A stretch of DNA of 64,000 nt from Allokutzneria sp. A3M-2-11 16 (lineage in GTDB: Bacteria > Actinomycetota > Actinomycetes > Mycobacteriales > Pseudonocardiaceae): assembly GCF_024213555.1 (NCBI RefSeq), contig NZ_JANAVO010000005.1, positions 1-64,000 of the forward strand. The letters run 5' to 3'. Of this stretch, positions 53,985-61,591 are shown in pieces. The notes under the pieces are model-generated. The model worked only from the letters and a program-made list of their open reading frames with translations, searched no databases and was not told the DNA's origin. Each line of letters begins with the position of its first letter. The first letter of the stretch is position 1. Made by a program: the position numbers and the translations under genes.

Positions 53985-54061
53985 GGGGGAACCAGCAGTG
54001 CTGGTAATGATAATCGGTGTCGGATAGGGTGGTCGGGTTCCGTGGTGGAGGGGAGTGCGCA

Positions 54062-54823
54062 GTGATCGTTCCCGGGGTGGTCTCGGTGACCTTCCGGCAG
54101 TTGTCCGTTCCCGAGATCGTGCGGCTGACCGCCGACGCCGGGCTCCGCGCGATCACCTGGGGCGGCGACGTCCACGTGCCGGTCGGCGACCTCGCCGCCG
54201 CCGAGCGCGCCCGGTCACTGACCGGCGACGCGGGGCTGATCGTGGAGGGCTACGGCTCCTACTACAAGGCCGGGGAGTCCGAGCCCGCCGCGTTCGCCGA
54301 CGCCCTGCGCACCGCCGTCGCGCTAGGCGCGCCAGTGATCCGGGTGTGGGCGGGTGTGACCGGAGCCGCCGACACCGACCCCGCCCGCCGCGCCGCCGTG
54401 ACCGAGGACCTGCGGCGGTGCGCCGACCTCGCCGCCGTGCACGGCACCCGGGTCGCGGTGGAGTACCACGTGGAGACGCTGACCGACGACATCGACTCCG
54501 CCACGCGGTTGTTCGACGAGGTCGACGCGCTCGTGCCGTACTGGCAGCCCAAGGAAACCCCCGAGGTGGACGCGTGCGTGAAAGAGGTGCGGTCGCTGCT
54601 GCCGAAGCTGCGTACCGTGCACGCTTTCTCGTGGGGCCCGGACGGGTTCACCGAGCGGTTGCCGCTCGCCGACCGCGCCGACCTGTGGCGGCCGGTACTC
54701 GCTGAGCTGAACGCGGACGGGCAGGACCGGTTCGTGTTGCTGGAGTTCGTTCCCGACGACTCCGTCGAACAGTTCCGAAGCGACGCCGCGGCGCTGCTGG
54801 GTTGGTCCGCTTCCGGCATTTGA
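54062..54823 (+). CDS. TIM-barrel sugar isomerase/endonuclease-like protein
   Basis: 253 residues of the AP-endonuclease-2/xylose-isomerase TIM-barrel type, with AGLRAITWGGDVHVPVGDL, APVIRVWAGV and TRVAVEYHVETLTD as barrel strands carrying metal-ligand acids. It could be a sugar isomerase or epimerase; the substrate is unknown. GTG at 54062 follows GGAGGGGAG; an earlier start at 54017 is weaker. Confidence 0.78.
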   Translation: MIVPGVVSVTFRQLSVPEIVRLTADAGLRAITWGGDVHVPVGDLAAAERARSLTGDAGLIVEGYGSYYKAGESEPAAFADALRTAVALGAPVIRVWAGVTGAADTDPARRAAVTEDLRRCADLAAVHGTRVAVEYHVETLTDDIDSATRLFDEVDALVPYWQPKETPEVDACVKEVRSLLPKLRTVHAFSWGPDGFTERLPLADRADLWRPVLAELNADGQDRFVLLEFVPDDSVEQFRSDAAALLGWSASGI

Positions 54824-55161
54824 TCCGGTTCGGCGTGAAGTAGGCTTCACCATTCCCGCGCGGGGGATGAGCGTGCCGCCGGACGCGCTCGGCCCAGCGG
54901 CGGCGACCTGCCGACGGCGCTGGTGGCGGGGTGCGCCGCAGCCTGAAAACAACAGTTTGACTTGTGGGTAAATATCCCTGGTTACTCGCTCCGATAATCT
55001 CCATATCTATTGCAGTTGTGTGCACGGACATTTTCTGAGTATACGATCCCCATGTCGCAATAAAAGAGCTTTGCGGGTGGGCGATCTTGTTCCGACTTCT
55101 CGGTCGCCTTACTCGGTGCTGTGTCCAAGCCATCACTGCGTATGAACTAGCGAGGTTATCC
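54824..55161. other. AT-richer intergenic region upstream of the enduracididine cassette
   Basis: 338 bp. The stretch 54950-55080 is clearly poorer in GC than the rest of the window (GGTAAATATCCCTGG, CTCCATATCTATTGC, TGAGTATACGATCCCC, GCAATAAAAGAGC). It probably holds the promoter and control sites of the cassette, and could attract Lsr2. No gene or tRNA is seen. Confidence 0.65.
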
Positions 55162-56322
55162 GTGAGCGCAGTACACATCGCCCAGACGAAGCCGGTAGCC
55201 TCGAAGGACGTCGAGGCCAACCTCACGCAGCTGGAGTACCTGGCGCTGAACAGCTCCATGAACCTGGCTGACGGCCACGCCCGCCAGCTCCTCACCCCGA
55301 CCCAGGCGGCGATCATCGACGACCTGCCGTCGATCTTCCGGGAGTCCGAGACGACCCCCGTCGAGGAGCTGGAGATCCGCGCCCACCAGGCGTTCTTCGG
55401 GGTGCTCGGGCAGCACTCCTATCCCGGGTCGGACGGGCGCGTGCTGGCCTGCTACTCGTCCTCGGTCGCGATGGAGATCCTGTCGCGCTCGCTGGTGACC
55501 AGGATCGACCGGATGGCGCTGGTCCACCCGACCTTCGACAACATCCCGGACATCCTGCGCGGCGTCGGCATCGAGCTCCTCCCGCTGGAGGAGGACGTGC
55601 TGCACGGCGGCGACCTCGGCCCCGGGCTGCTGGGCTCCGTCGGCGCCGTCTTCGTCACCACGCCGAACAACCCCACCGGCCGCGTCGTGCCCGAGGACCG
55701 CCTGCGCCGCCTCGCCGAGGAGTGCCGCGAGCACGACGTCGTGCTCTGCCTGGACACCTCCTTCCGCGGCTTCGACATCTCCGCGCAGTACGACCACTAC
55801 GCGGTGCTGGAGGCCAGCGGCTGCCGCTGGGCGGTCGTGGAGGACACCGGCAAGCTGTGGCCGACCCTGGACCTCAAGATCGGCTGGCTGGTCACCTCGG
55901 CCAACCTGGGCCTGCCCACCGGCAAGATCTACTCCGACATCCTGCTCGGGGTCTCGCCGATGATCCTCACCCTGGTGCGGCGCTTCGCCGAGGACGCGGC
56001 CGACGGCGGCCTGGCCGACCTGCAGAAGTTCATCCAGAACAACCGCACCCTGCTGCGCACCGCCCTGGACGGGGTGCCCGGCGTCCACTTCCCGGACCTG
56101 CACAGCCGGGGCAGCGTGGAGCGCGTCCACACCGGCACCCGCTCCTCGATGGACGTGTGGTCGGGGCTGCGCGACCGGGGCGTGTACGCGCTGCCGTGCC
56201 ACAAGTTCCACTGGGCCGACCCGGCGGGCGGGGACACCACGCTGCGCATCGCGCTGGCGCGCTCCACCGAGTCGCTCACCGACTGCGCCAAGATCATCCG
56301 CGAAGTCCTGCTGGACCGCTGA
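55162..56322 (+). CDS. MppP-like PLP-dependent arginine oxidase/hydroxylase
   Basis: 386 residues. The sequence closely follows MppP/EndP enzymes: NLTQLEYLALNSSMNLADGH, LACYSSSVAMEILSRSL, ALVHPTFDNIPDIL and FVTTPNNPTGRVV. The PLP lysine lies in VEDTGKLWPTLDLK (Lys about 231). In this family the enzyme uses O2 and PLP, without other cofactors, to convert L-arginine to 4-hydroxy-2-ketoarginine, the first step to enduracididine. GTG at 55162 begins the conserved region. It overlaps the next gene (TGATG). The assignment is from recalled family sequence; it has not been tested. Confidence 0.86.
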   Translation: MSAVHIAQTKPVASKDVEANLTQLEYLALNSSMNLADGHARQLLTPTQAAIIDDLPSIFRESETTPVEELEIRAHQAFFGVLGQHSYPGSDGRVLACYSSSVAMEILSRSLVTRIDRMALVHPTFDNIPDILRGVGIELLPLEEDVLHGGDLGPGLLGSVGAVFVTTPNNPTGRVVPEDRLRRLAEECREHDVVLCLDTSFRGFDISAQYDHYAVLEASGCRWAVVEDTGKLWPTLDLKIGWLVTSANLGLPTGKIYSDILLGVSPMILTLVRRFAEDAADGGLADLQKFIQNNRTLLRTALDGVPGVHFPDLHSRGSVERVHTGTRSSMDVWSGLRDRGVYALPCHKFHWADPAGGDTTLRIALARSTESLTDCAKIIREVLLDR

Positions 56323-57497
56323 TGACCACCGTCGAGGCCGGGTCCCACAGTCGCAGGTGGACGCCGGAGGTGGTCCAGGGCGGGGAACCGGCCGAGCCGT
56401 ACAACCTCGGCCCCGGCTACCTGGACCAGGAACTGCTGCCGGTCGGCCTGATGCGCGAGGCCTACACCGCGGCGCTCGCCGAGTACGGCTCGGCGGCGCT
56501 GGGCTACGGCCTCGACAACGGCGCGCTGGACCTGCGGGCCGCACTGGCCGCCCGAGTGTCCACAGTGGATGGAATCGCGTGCGCCGCGGAGCAGGTGCTC
56601 GTCACCGCGGGCACGACCCAGGCGCTGAACCTGGTGTGCACGGCGCTGGCGGCACCCGGAGACCGGGTGCTGCTGGACCCGCACTGCTACGACCTGGGCA
56701 AGCAGATCTTCACCGACGCCGGGCTGGTCCCGGTCGCCGTCCCCGGCGACGCCGACGGGATGGACCCCGCCGCACTGGAGCGGGCGCTGCGCGGCGGGCG
56801 CACCGGATTCGTCTACCTGAACCCGACCTTCCACAACCCCACCGGCATCGTCGTGCCCCGGCACCGGCGCGCGGAGCTGGTCCGGGTCGCCACCGGCGGC
56901 GGGGTGCTCGTGGTGGAGGACGACGCCTACGCGGAACTGGGCCTGGACGGGACCCGCACACCGCCCTCGCTGGCGGCCCTCGCCGGCTACGAGGGGGTGG
57001 TCCGCCTCGGCTCGTTCGCGAAGACGCTGGCCCCCGGGTTGCGGCTCGGCTGGTTGCAGGCCTCGACCGGGCTGGCCGAGCGGCTGGTCACACGGGGGTC
57101 CTTCGTCAGCGGCGGCTGCCTCAACCACACCACCTCGCTCGCGGTCACCGCGCTGCTGCTGGACGGCGGGTACGACCGCCACCTGCGGTGGCTGCGGGCC
57201 CAGTTGGCCGCGCGCCGGGACGCCCTCGCCGAGACGCTGCGCGCCCGGCTGCCCGAGGAGATCGACTTCGCCCTGCCGGGCGGCGGTTTCTTCCTGTGGC
57301 TGCGCGCCCGCGGTGAGGTCGCCGAGGCCGACCTGGTGGGGGCCGCGAGCCGGGCGGGCGTCGCCGTCGCGCCCGGCTCGCGGTTCGGGTCCTCCTCGGG
57401 CGTGCGCGTGCGCCTGGCCTACAGCTTCACCTCGCCACAGCGGCTGACCGAGGCCGCCTCCCGGCTCGGCGCCGCGTGGCGGACGATTCTCGCCTAG
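56322..57497 (+). CDS. MppQ-like PLP aminotransferase
   Basis: 391 residues, fold-type I aminotransferase. It has NPTFHNPTGIVVP, VVEDDAYAEL and the PLP lysine in RLGSFAKTLAPGLRLGW. In the mannopeptimycin/enduracidin route, the MppQ/EndQ step is proposed to transfer an amino group to 2-ketoenduracididine, giving L-enduracididine. Sequence alone makes it a general aminotransferase; the position between the P- and R-type genes makes this role likely. It starts inside the previous stop codon and ends 7 bases before the next gene. Confidence 0.84.
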   Translation: MTTVEAGSHSRRWTPEVVQGGEPAEPYNLGPGYLDQELLPVGLMREAYTAALAEYGSAALGYGLDNGALDLRAALAARVSTVDGIACAAEQVLVTAGTTQALNLVCTALAAPGDRVLLDPHCYDLGKQIFTDAGLVPVAVPGDADGMDPAALERALRGGRTGFVYLNPTFHNPTGIVVPRHRRAELVRVATGGGVLVVEDDAYAELGLDGTRTPPSLAALAGYEGVVRLGSFAKTLAPGLRLGWLQASTGLAERLVTRGSFVSGGCLNHTTSLAVTALLLDGGYDRHLRWLRAQLAARRDALAETLRARLPEEIDFALPGGGFFLWLRARGEVAEADLVGAASRAGVAVAPGSRFGSSSGVRVRLAYSFTSPQRLTEAASRLGAAWRTILA

Positions 57498-57504
57498 GAG
57501 TTCC

Positions 57505-58284
57505 ATGAGCCCGCACGGTTACAGCCTTCCGTTGTCCCCCAACGGTTTGTCCTCGATGATCACTCCGCCGCCGTGGCACTTCGCCGGTGAGGTGATCATG
57601 GTCGACTACCGCGTCGACCCCGAGCGCGCCGCGTCGTTCCTGCCGCCCGGGCTCACCTTGGGGGCTGATCCCGGCGCCGCGGCCGCCGTGTTCGCGGAGT
57701 GGAACTGGTGCTCGGACGATTCCGCGGAGCTGGCGGAGCCTCAGCGCTGCCAGTTCGCCGAGTTCCTGATCTTCATCGCCTGCGAGTACCAGGGCCGCCC
57801 GCTGGCGCGCTGCCCCTACGCGTGGGTGGACAAGTCCGTGCCGATGATGCGCGGGTGGGTGCAGGGCATGCCCAAGCAACTCGGCTCGATCCACCAGACT
57901 CGCCCCAAGCTCGTCGGCCGCACCGGGCCAACGCCGGGTTCAGGAGGTCGTTACGACGGCACCCTGTCGGTCAACGGCCGTCGCGTCGTCGAGGCCACCG
58001 TGACCTCTCAGGACGTCCTCGCCGAACCGCCGCTGCTGCACAACATTCCCTTGGTGCACACCAAGACCTCGCCCGCGTGGATCGACGGCGAGCAGCCCGT
58101 TTCGCAGCTGGTGACCTCGCGGGTGGACGGCGTGGAATTCTCGCCGATCCGCACCGGCCCGGCTTCGCTGCGCTTCCACGACATGATCGACGCCGACTTC
58201 GCGGGCTTGGCTCCGGTGTCCGTGGGTGCCGGCTACACGTTCCACTACGCCGAAACCCTCCACGGCGGCACCCTGCTCACCTGA
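57505..58284 (+). CDS. MppR-like acetoacetate-decarboxylase-superfamily cyclase
   Basis: 259 residues of the acetoacetate decarboxylase superfamily. WHFAGEVIMVDYRVDPERA, LIFIACEYQGRPLARCPY and the Schiff-base lysine region WVQGMPKQLGSIHQT (Lys about 124) are seen. MppR/EndR from enduracididine clusters belongs to this superfamily and is thought to turn 4-hydroxy-2-ketoarginine into the cyclic 2-ketoenduracididine. AGGAG precedes the ATG, overlapping the upstream stop. An inverted repeat after the stop (58301) may end the operon. Confidence 0.87.
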   Translation: MSPHGYSLPLSPNGLSSMITPPPWHFAGEVIMVDYRVDPERAASFLPPGLTLGADPGAAAAVFAEWNWCSDDSAELAEPQRCQFAEFLIFIACEYQGRPLARCPYAWVDKSVPMMRGWVQGMPKQLGSIHQTRPKLVGRTGPTPGSGGRYDGTLSVNGRRVVEATVTSQDVLAEPPLLHNIPLVHTKTSPAWIDGEQPVSQLVTSRVDGVEFSPIRTGPASLRFHDMIDADFAGLAPVSVGAGYTFHYAETLHGGTLLT

Positions 58285-58300
58285 GTGCGAGCGGGGCGCG

Positions 58301-58343
58301 GCGGCCGCGTGAACGCTACTGGGGGATTGGCCCACGCGGCCGC
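58301..58343 (+). terminator. terminator of the mpp-like operon
   Basis: GCGGCCGCGTG and its exact complement form an 11-bp stem with a 21-base loop, 16 bases after the mppR-like stop. It has no T run. It is likely an end signal or RNA-stabilising hairpin. Confidence 0.65.
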
Positions 58344-58565
58344 CGGGGAGCCCTGCAGGGACCCTGCTCCAGTCAAGCAAGGCACCCGGCGCGCGTCGTC
58401 AGTGCTGGGTGGGAGGAGCGGTACGCAGCTGGCTGTACCTCCACGTGGACGACACCCCCCGGTGGGATGTACTCCGCTACGCCGCGGGGGAGTCGACCGC
58501 CACTCCACAGGCGTAGTCACCAGGCGTAGTCAGCCCAGGTCCGCACTCCGGCTCAGAGTTCCCCG

Positions 58566-58684
58566 GTCTTCAAGTACCCCCTACCCCGCCCCCAGGTGTC
58601 CGTAACCGCCCCCAACCCCGCGCCGCCGACGGGGTTGGGGGCGGTTTGAGACTGCTGGGGCGGGGGTCCGTCGTACTTGAAGAC
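58566..58684. repeat. 119-bp palindromic element (GTCTTCAAGTAC family), copy B
   Basis: The ends are GTCTTCAAGTAC and its exact complement. The inner stem has GTAACCGCCCCCAACCCC paired with GGGGTTGGGGGCGGTT. It is related in layout and sequence to the element at 19988-20099. Confidence 0.86.
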
Positions 58685-58737
58685 TGCCCAACGTGGAATG
58701 GGTGATCTTCCGGGGCGGGTGTGCGAGATTGGTCCGC

Positions 58738-59790
58738 GTGACTGCCACGATGCTCGCCGGACGGCTCGACCTGATCACCAAGCGCTTCGCGGTGGAGGAG
58801 GTCCCCGTACCGCGACCGGCGCCGAACGAGGCCCTGGTCGCCGTGCGCGCCTCCGGGGTCTGCCTGTCCGACCTGCACCTCATCGCGGGCGTGTTCAACC
58901 CCTCGCGCACCGACGCGACGACGGTGACCCTCGGCCACGAGATCGCCGGGGTGATCGAGGCGGTCGGCGCGGACGTGCCGGACCGGCTGCGGGTCGGCCA
59001 GCGCGTCGCGCTCCAGGCCGGGCAGTCCTGCGGCGGCTGCGACAACTGCGTGCGCGCGCTGAGCCCGTGCCTGAACGTGCTCACCCGCGGCGTGGACTAC
59101 GACGGGGGCTGGGCGGAGTACACAGTCGCCCGCCACGACACAGTCGTCCCGATCCCCGACAGCCTCCCGTTCGAGCAGGCCGCGATCATCCCCGACGCGG
59201 TCTCCACCCCGTTCGCCGCGATCGTGACGACCGCGCAGGTCAAGGTCGGCGAGTCGGCGGGCGTGTGGGGTATCGGCGGGCTCGGCACGCACGCCGTGCA
59301 GATCCTCCGCCTGGTCGGCGCGGCCCCGATCATCGCGATCGACCCGAACCCGGCGGCCCGCGAGCGCGCCCTCACCTTCGGCGCCGACACCGCCCTGAAT
59401 CCGCTCGACGAGGACTTCGCCGGGCAGCTCCGCGCGGCCACCGGCGGCAAGGGCCTGGACCACGCCTTCGACTTCGCCGGAGCCGGAGCCGCGCGCACGC
59501 AGGGCGTGAAGTCCTTGGCACGCAATGGGAAACTCGTACTCGCCGGGCTCACGCCGGAGCAGCTGGAAGTGCCGCACAGCATCGTCTTCTGCTACGAACA
59601 GCAGCAGGTGCTCGGCCACTACGGCTCGCTCCCGCAGCACGTGGAGGACCTGATCGGGCTCGCGGGGCACGGGCGGCTGGACTTCTCCCGGTCGATCACC
59701 GACCGCATTCCCCTCGCCGAGGCCGACCGTGCGGTGAAGCAGTTGCACGACAAGGTCGGCGACCCGATCCGCCTCGTCCTCACCCCGTAA
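58738..59790 (+). CDS. zinc-binding alcohol dehydrogenase
   Basis: 350 residues of the medium-chain dehydrogenase superfamily. Catalytic zinc ligands are in SGVCLSDLH and GHEIAGVIEAVG. The four-Cys structural zinc site is SCGGCDNCVRALSPC. The NAD(P) fold is GIGGLGTHAVQI. It oxidises or reduces an alcohol/aldehyde that cannot be named. GTG at 58738 is favoured by length. It is convergent with the deleted quinone reductase, with stops overlapping. Confidence 0.88.
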   Translation: MTATMLAGRLDLITKRFAVEEVPVPRPAPNEALVAVRASGVCLSDLHLIAGVFNPSRTDATTVTLGHEIAGVIEAVGADVPDRLRVGQRVALQAGQSCGGCDNCVRALSPCLNVLTRGVDYDGGWAEYTVARHDTVVPIPDSLPFEQAAIIPDAVSTPFAAIVTTAQVKVGESAGVWGIGGLGTHAVQILRLVGAAPIIAIDPNPAARERALTFGADTALNPLDEDFAGQLRAATGGKGLDHAFDFAGAGAARTQGVKSLARNGKLVLAGLTPEQLEVPHSIVFCYEQQQVLGHYGSLPQHVEDLIGLAGHGRLDFSRSITDRIPLAEADRAVKQLHDKVGDPIRLVLTP

Positions 59791-60334
59791 GCAACAAGGT
59801 CTTCCCGAGCGCGTCGCGGGACTCGATCGCGGCATGCGCGTCCGAAACCGAACCGCTGGACGCGCCGTGCACGGAGAACCGCCCGCCGCGCCGGAGCAAA
59901 GCGAACGCCGCACGCCCGATCTCGCCGCCGACACCGTCGAAGACGACGTCCACGGGCCCGATCCCCGCAGTCCAGTCCACTGTGGAGTAATCGACCACCG
60001 CGTCCGCGATGAGCGACTTCACCGGCGCCGCGGCCTGCTCGGCGAACGACCCGGTCATTCCCGGATCGGCGAGCACGCGTCGGCCGAGCCACCCCGTGTC
60101 GACGCGCTTGCCGGTCGTGATCACCACGCCCGCCACGATGCCGCCGGGCACGTAGGGCGGCTCGGGCACCTCGTGCCATTTGTCCACGCCACGCCGGATT
60201 TGGGTTTCCACGAAGGTGATCCCGGCGACGGCGACCTTCACGACCACCTCACCCACGCCCGCGGAAGGGGCCTGGGCCTCACCGGGAACCAGCACCTCGG
60301 GACCGCCGAACCGCGTCAGTTCCACAACTCGCAT
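59780..60334 (-). pseudogene. quinone oxidoreductase with internal deletion
   Basis: Only 184 residues instead of about 310-330. The N-terminal GroES-like domain (RVVELTRFGGPEVLVPG, PPYVPGGIVAGVV, GSFAEQAAAPVKSLIA) joins directly to a late part of the Rossmann domain (DVVFDGVGGEIGRAAFALLR). The nucleotide-binding GxGGxG stretch in between, roughly 80 residues, is missing with the frame kept. The C-terminus is also short. It is therefore probably inactive for NADPH binding. It is a deletion derivative rather than a sequencing break, since no frameshift is needed. Confidence 0.8.
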
Positions 60335-60362
60335 GACCCGAGTCTTCAACCTCAACTCGGGT

Positions 60363-61139
60363 TCAGGTCAACCTCGCGCGGAGAAACGACGCCGTCGCGG
60401 CGTCGGCGGGGAAGAAGGACTCGACGGACAGCTCCGCGACGGTGATGTCCAGGGCCGTGCCGAAGGTGGACACCGTGCTCAGCAGGCTCAGCTCCGCACC
60501 CGCGTGCCGGACCCGCAACGGCACGAACACCTCGCCGGTGTCGGGCACCTCCACCTCCGGCTCGTCGCACGGGTAGTCGCGCAGCTCCGCGAGCAGCGAG
60601 GCGACCTCGGCGTCCCCGCTGACCGCGACCTCCCTGGCGAGGCGGCCCAGCAGGTGCGCCCGCCACTGGCCGAGGTTCACGATGCGCGAGGCCATGCCGT
60701 CCGGATGCAGACTGATCCGCAGCGCATTCGGTTGTCCCGCAAGCAGATGCGGTGCGATGTCATCGGTGAACAACGAGCTGGCCGCGTTCGCCTCGACCAG
60801 GTTCCACCGGCGATCGACGGCCACCGAGGGATACGGCTCGTGCGCGGCGAGGACCTGGCGCACCGCCGCCTGGACCGCGCTCAGCCGCGGTGAATCCAGT
60901 GCGCTCTCCCGATAAGCGGGCGCGAACCCCGCGGCGAGCAGCAGCCGGTTGCGCTCGCGCAGCGGCACCTCCAGCTGTTCGGCCAGCCGCAGCACCATGT
61001 CGCGGCTCGGCGCGGACCGCCCCGTCTCGACGAAGCTCAGGTGCCGCGCGGAGATGTCGGCGCGCAGCGACAGGTCCAACTGCGACAACCGGCGCCGCCC
61101 GCGCCAGTCCCGCAACAGTTCGCCAACCGGAGTGCTCAT
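60363..61139 (-). CDS. XRE family regulator (MmyB-like)
   Basis: 258 residues. An N-terminal HTH (RRRLSQLDLSLRADISARHLSFVETGRSAPS in two parts) precedes an MmyB-like ligand domain (HEPYPSVAVDRRWNLVEANA), common in actinobacterial regulators. It is divergent from a SnoaL-like gene, with a perfect dyad between. Confidence 0.88.
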   Translation of the reverse strand: MSTPVGELLRDWRGRRRLSQLDLSLRADISARHLSFVETGRSAPSRDMVLRLAEQLEVPLRERNRLLLAAGFAPAYRESALDSPRLSAVQAAVRQVLAAHEPYPSVAVDRRWNLVEANAASSLFTDDIAPHLLAGQPNALRISLHPDGMASRIVNLGQWRAHLLGRLAREVAVSGDAEVASLLAELRDYPCDEPEVEVPDTGEVFVPLRVRHAGAELSLLSTVSTFGTALDITVAELSVESFFPADAATASFLRARLT

Positions 61140-61163
61140 GCCCCGAGCTTAAGCGGGGGAGCC

Positions 61164-61180
61164 ATTACCCGCGGGGTAAT
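61164..61180. promoter_or_regulatory. XRE operator
   Basis: ATTACCC-GCG-GGGTAAT, a perfect 17-bp dyad in the 98-bp divergent gap between the MmyB-like regulator and the SnoaL gene. Position and symmetry suggest control of both. Confidence 0.7.
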
Positions 61181-61237
61181 CGACACCACGACCTCCTCCG
61201 GTCGATTGTTGTTCCACACCAACCGAAGGAGACCGCA

Positions 61238-61591
61238 GTGACCGACATCGCCGCACGCTACATCGCCGTCTGGAACGAGACCGACGCGGTGCGGCGCAGG
61301 CAGCTCGTCGACGAGCTGTTCACCGAGGACGCCACCTACACCGACCCGCTGGCCGACGTCACCGGGCGGGACGGCATCGACGCGCTGATCGCCGGGGCGC
61401 AGCAGCAGTTCGCCGGACTGGCCTTCACCGCGCCCGCCGAGGCCGACGCGCACCACGACATCGCCCGCTTCCACTGGCACCTCAACGCCCCCGGCGAGGT
61501 GGAGCCGGTGGCGATCGGCTTCGACGTGGTGCGCGTGAGCGGCGACCGGATCAGCTCGGTGCTGGGGTTCCTGGACCGGGTCCCCGGCTGA
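61238..61591 (+). CDS. SnoaL-like NTF2-fold protein
   Basis: 117 residues of the SnoaL/NTF2-like small-barrel type: ARYIAVWNETDAVRRRQLVD, LFTEDATYTDPLADVTGRDG and DIARFHWHLNAPGEVEPV. Members act as cyclases, isomerases or binding proteins; the role here is unknown. GTG at 61238 follows GAAGGAGA. It overlaps the convergent aldo-keto reductase by 41 bases. Confidence 0.85.
   Translation: MTDIAARYIAVWNETDAVRRRQLVDELFTEDATYTDPLADVTGRDGIDALIAGAQQQFAGLAFTAPAEADAHHDIARFHWHLNAPGEVEPVAIGFDVVRVSGDRISSVLGFLDRVPG

Larger units (their letters stand above)
58285..58737. other. intergenic region after the enduracididine-like cassette
   Basis: 453 bp. It holds an operon-end hairpin (58301-58343), a stretch of no recognised content (58344-58565) and a 119-bp palindromic element (58566-58684). 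Just before the alcohol dehydrogenase GTG, GAGATT lies 7 bases upstream. Open frames here lack family resemblance. Confidence 0.65.

Noticed and set aside
55162-58284. Ordinary amino acid catabolic genes (two aminotransferases and acetoacetate decarboxylase)
   Set aside because: The first protein follows the MppP sequence pattern too closely, and the three-gene combination is that of enduracididine clusters; kept as the main call with stated uncertainty.
58285-58605. Small gene after the enduracididine-type cassette
   Set aside because: The translation has no family likeness, lies over a terminator hairpin and a repeat element, and lacks a ribosome site.
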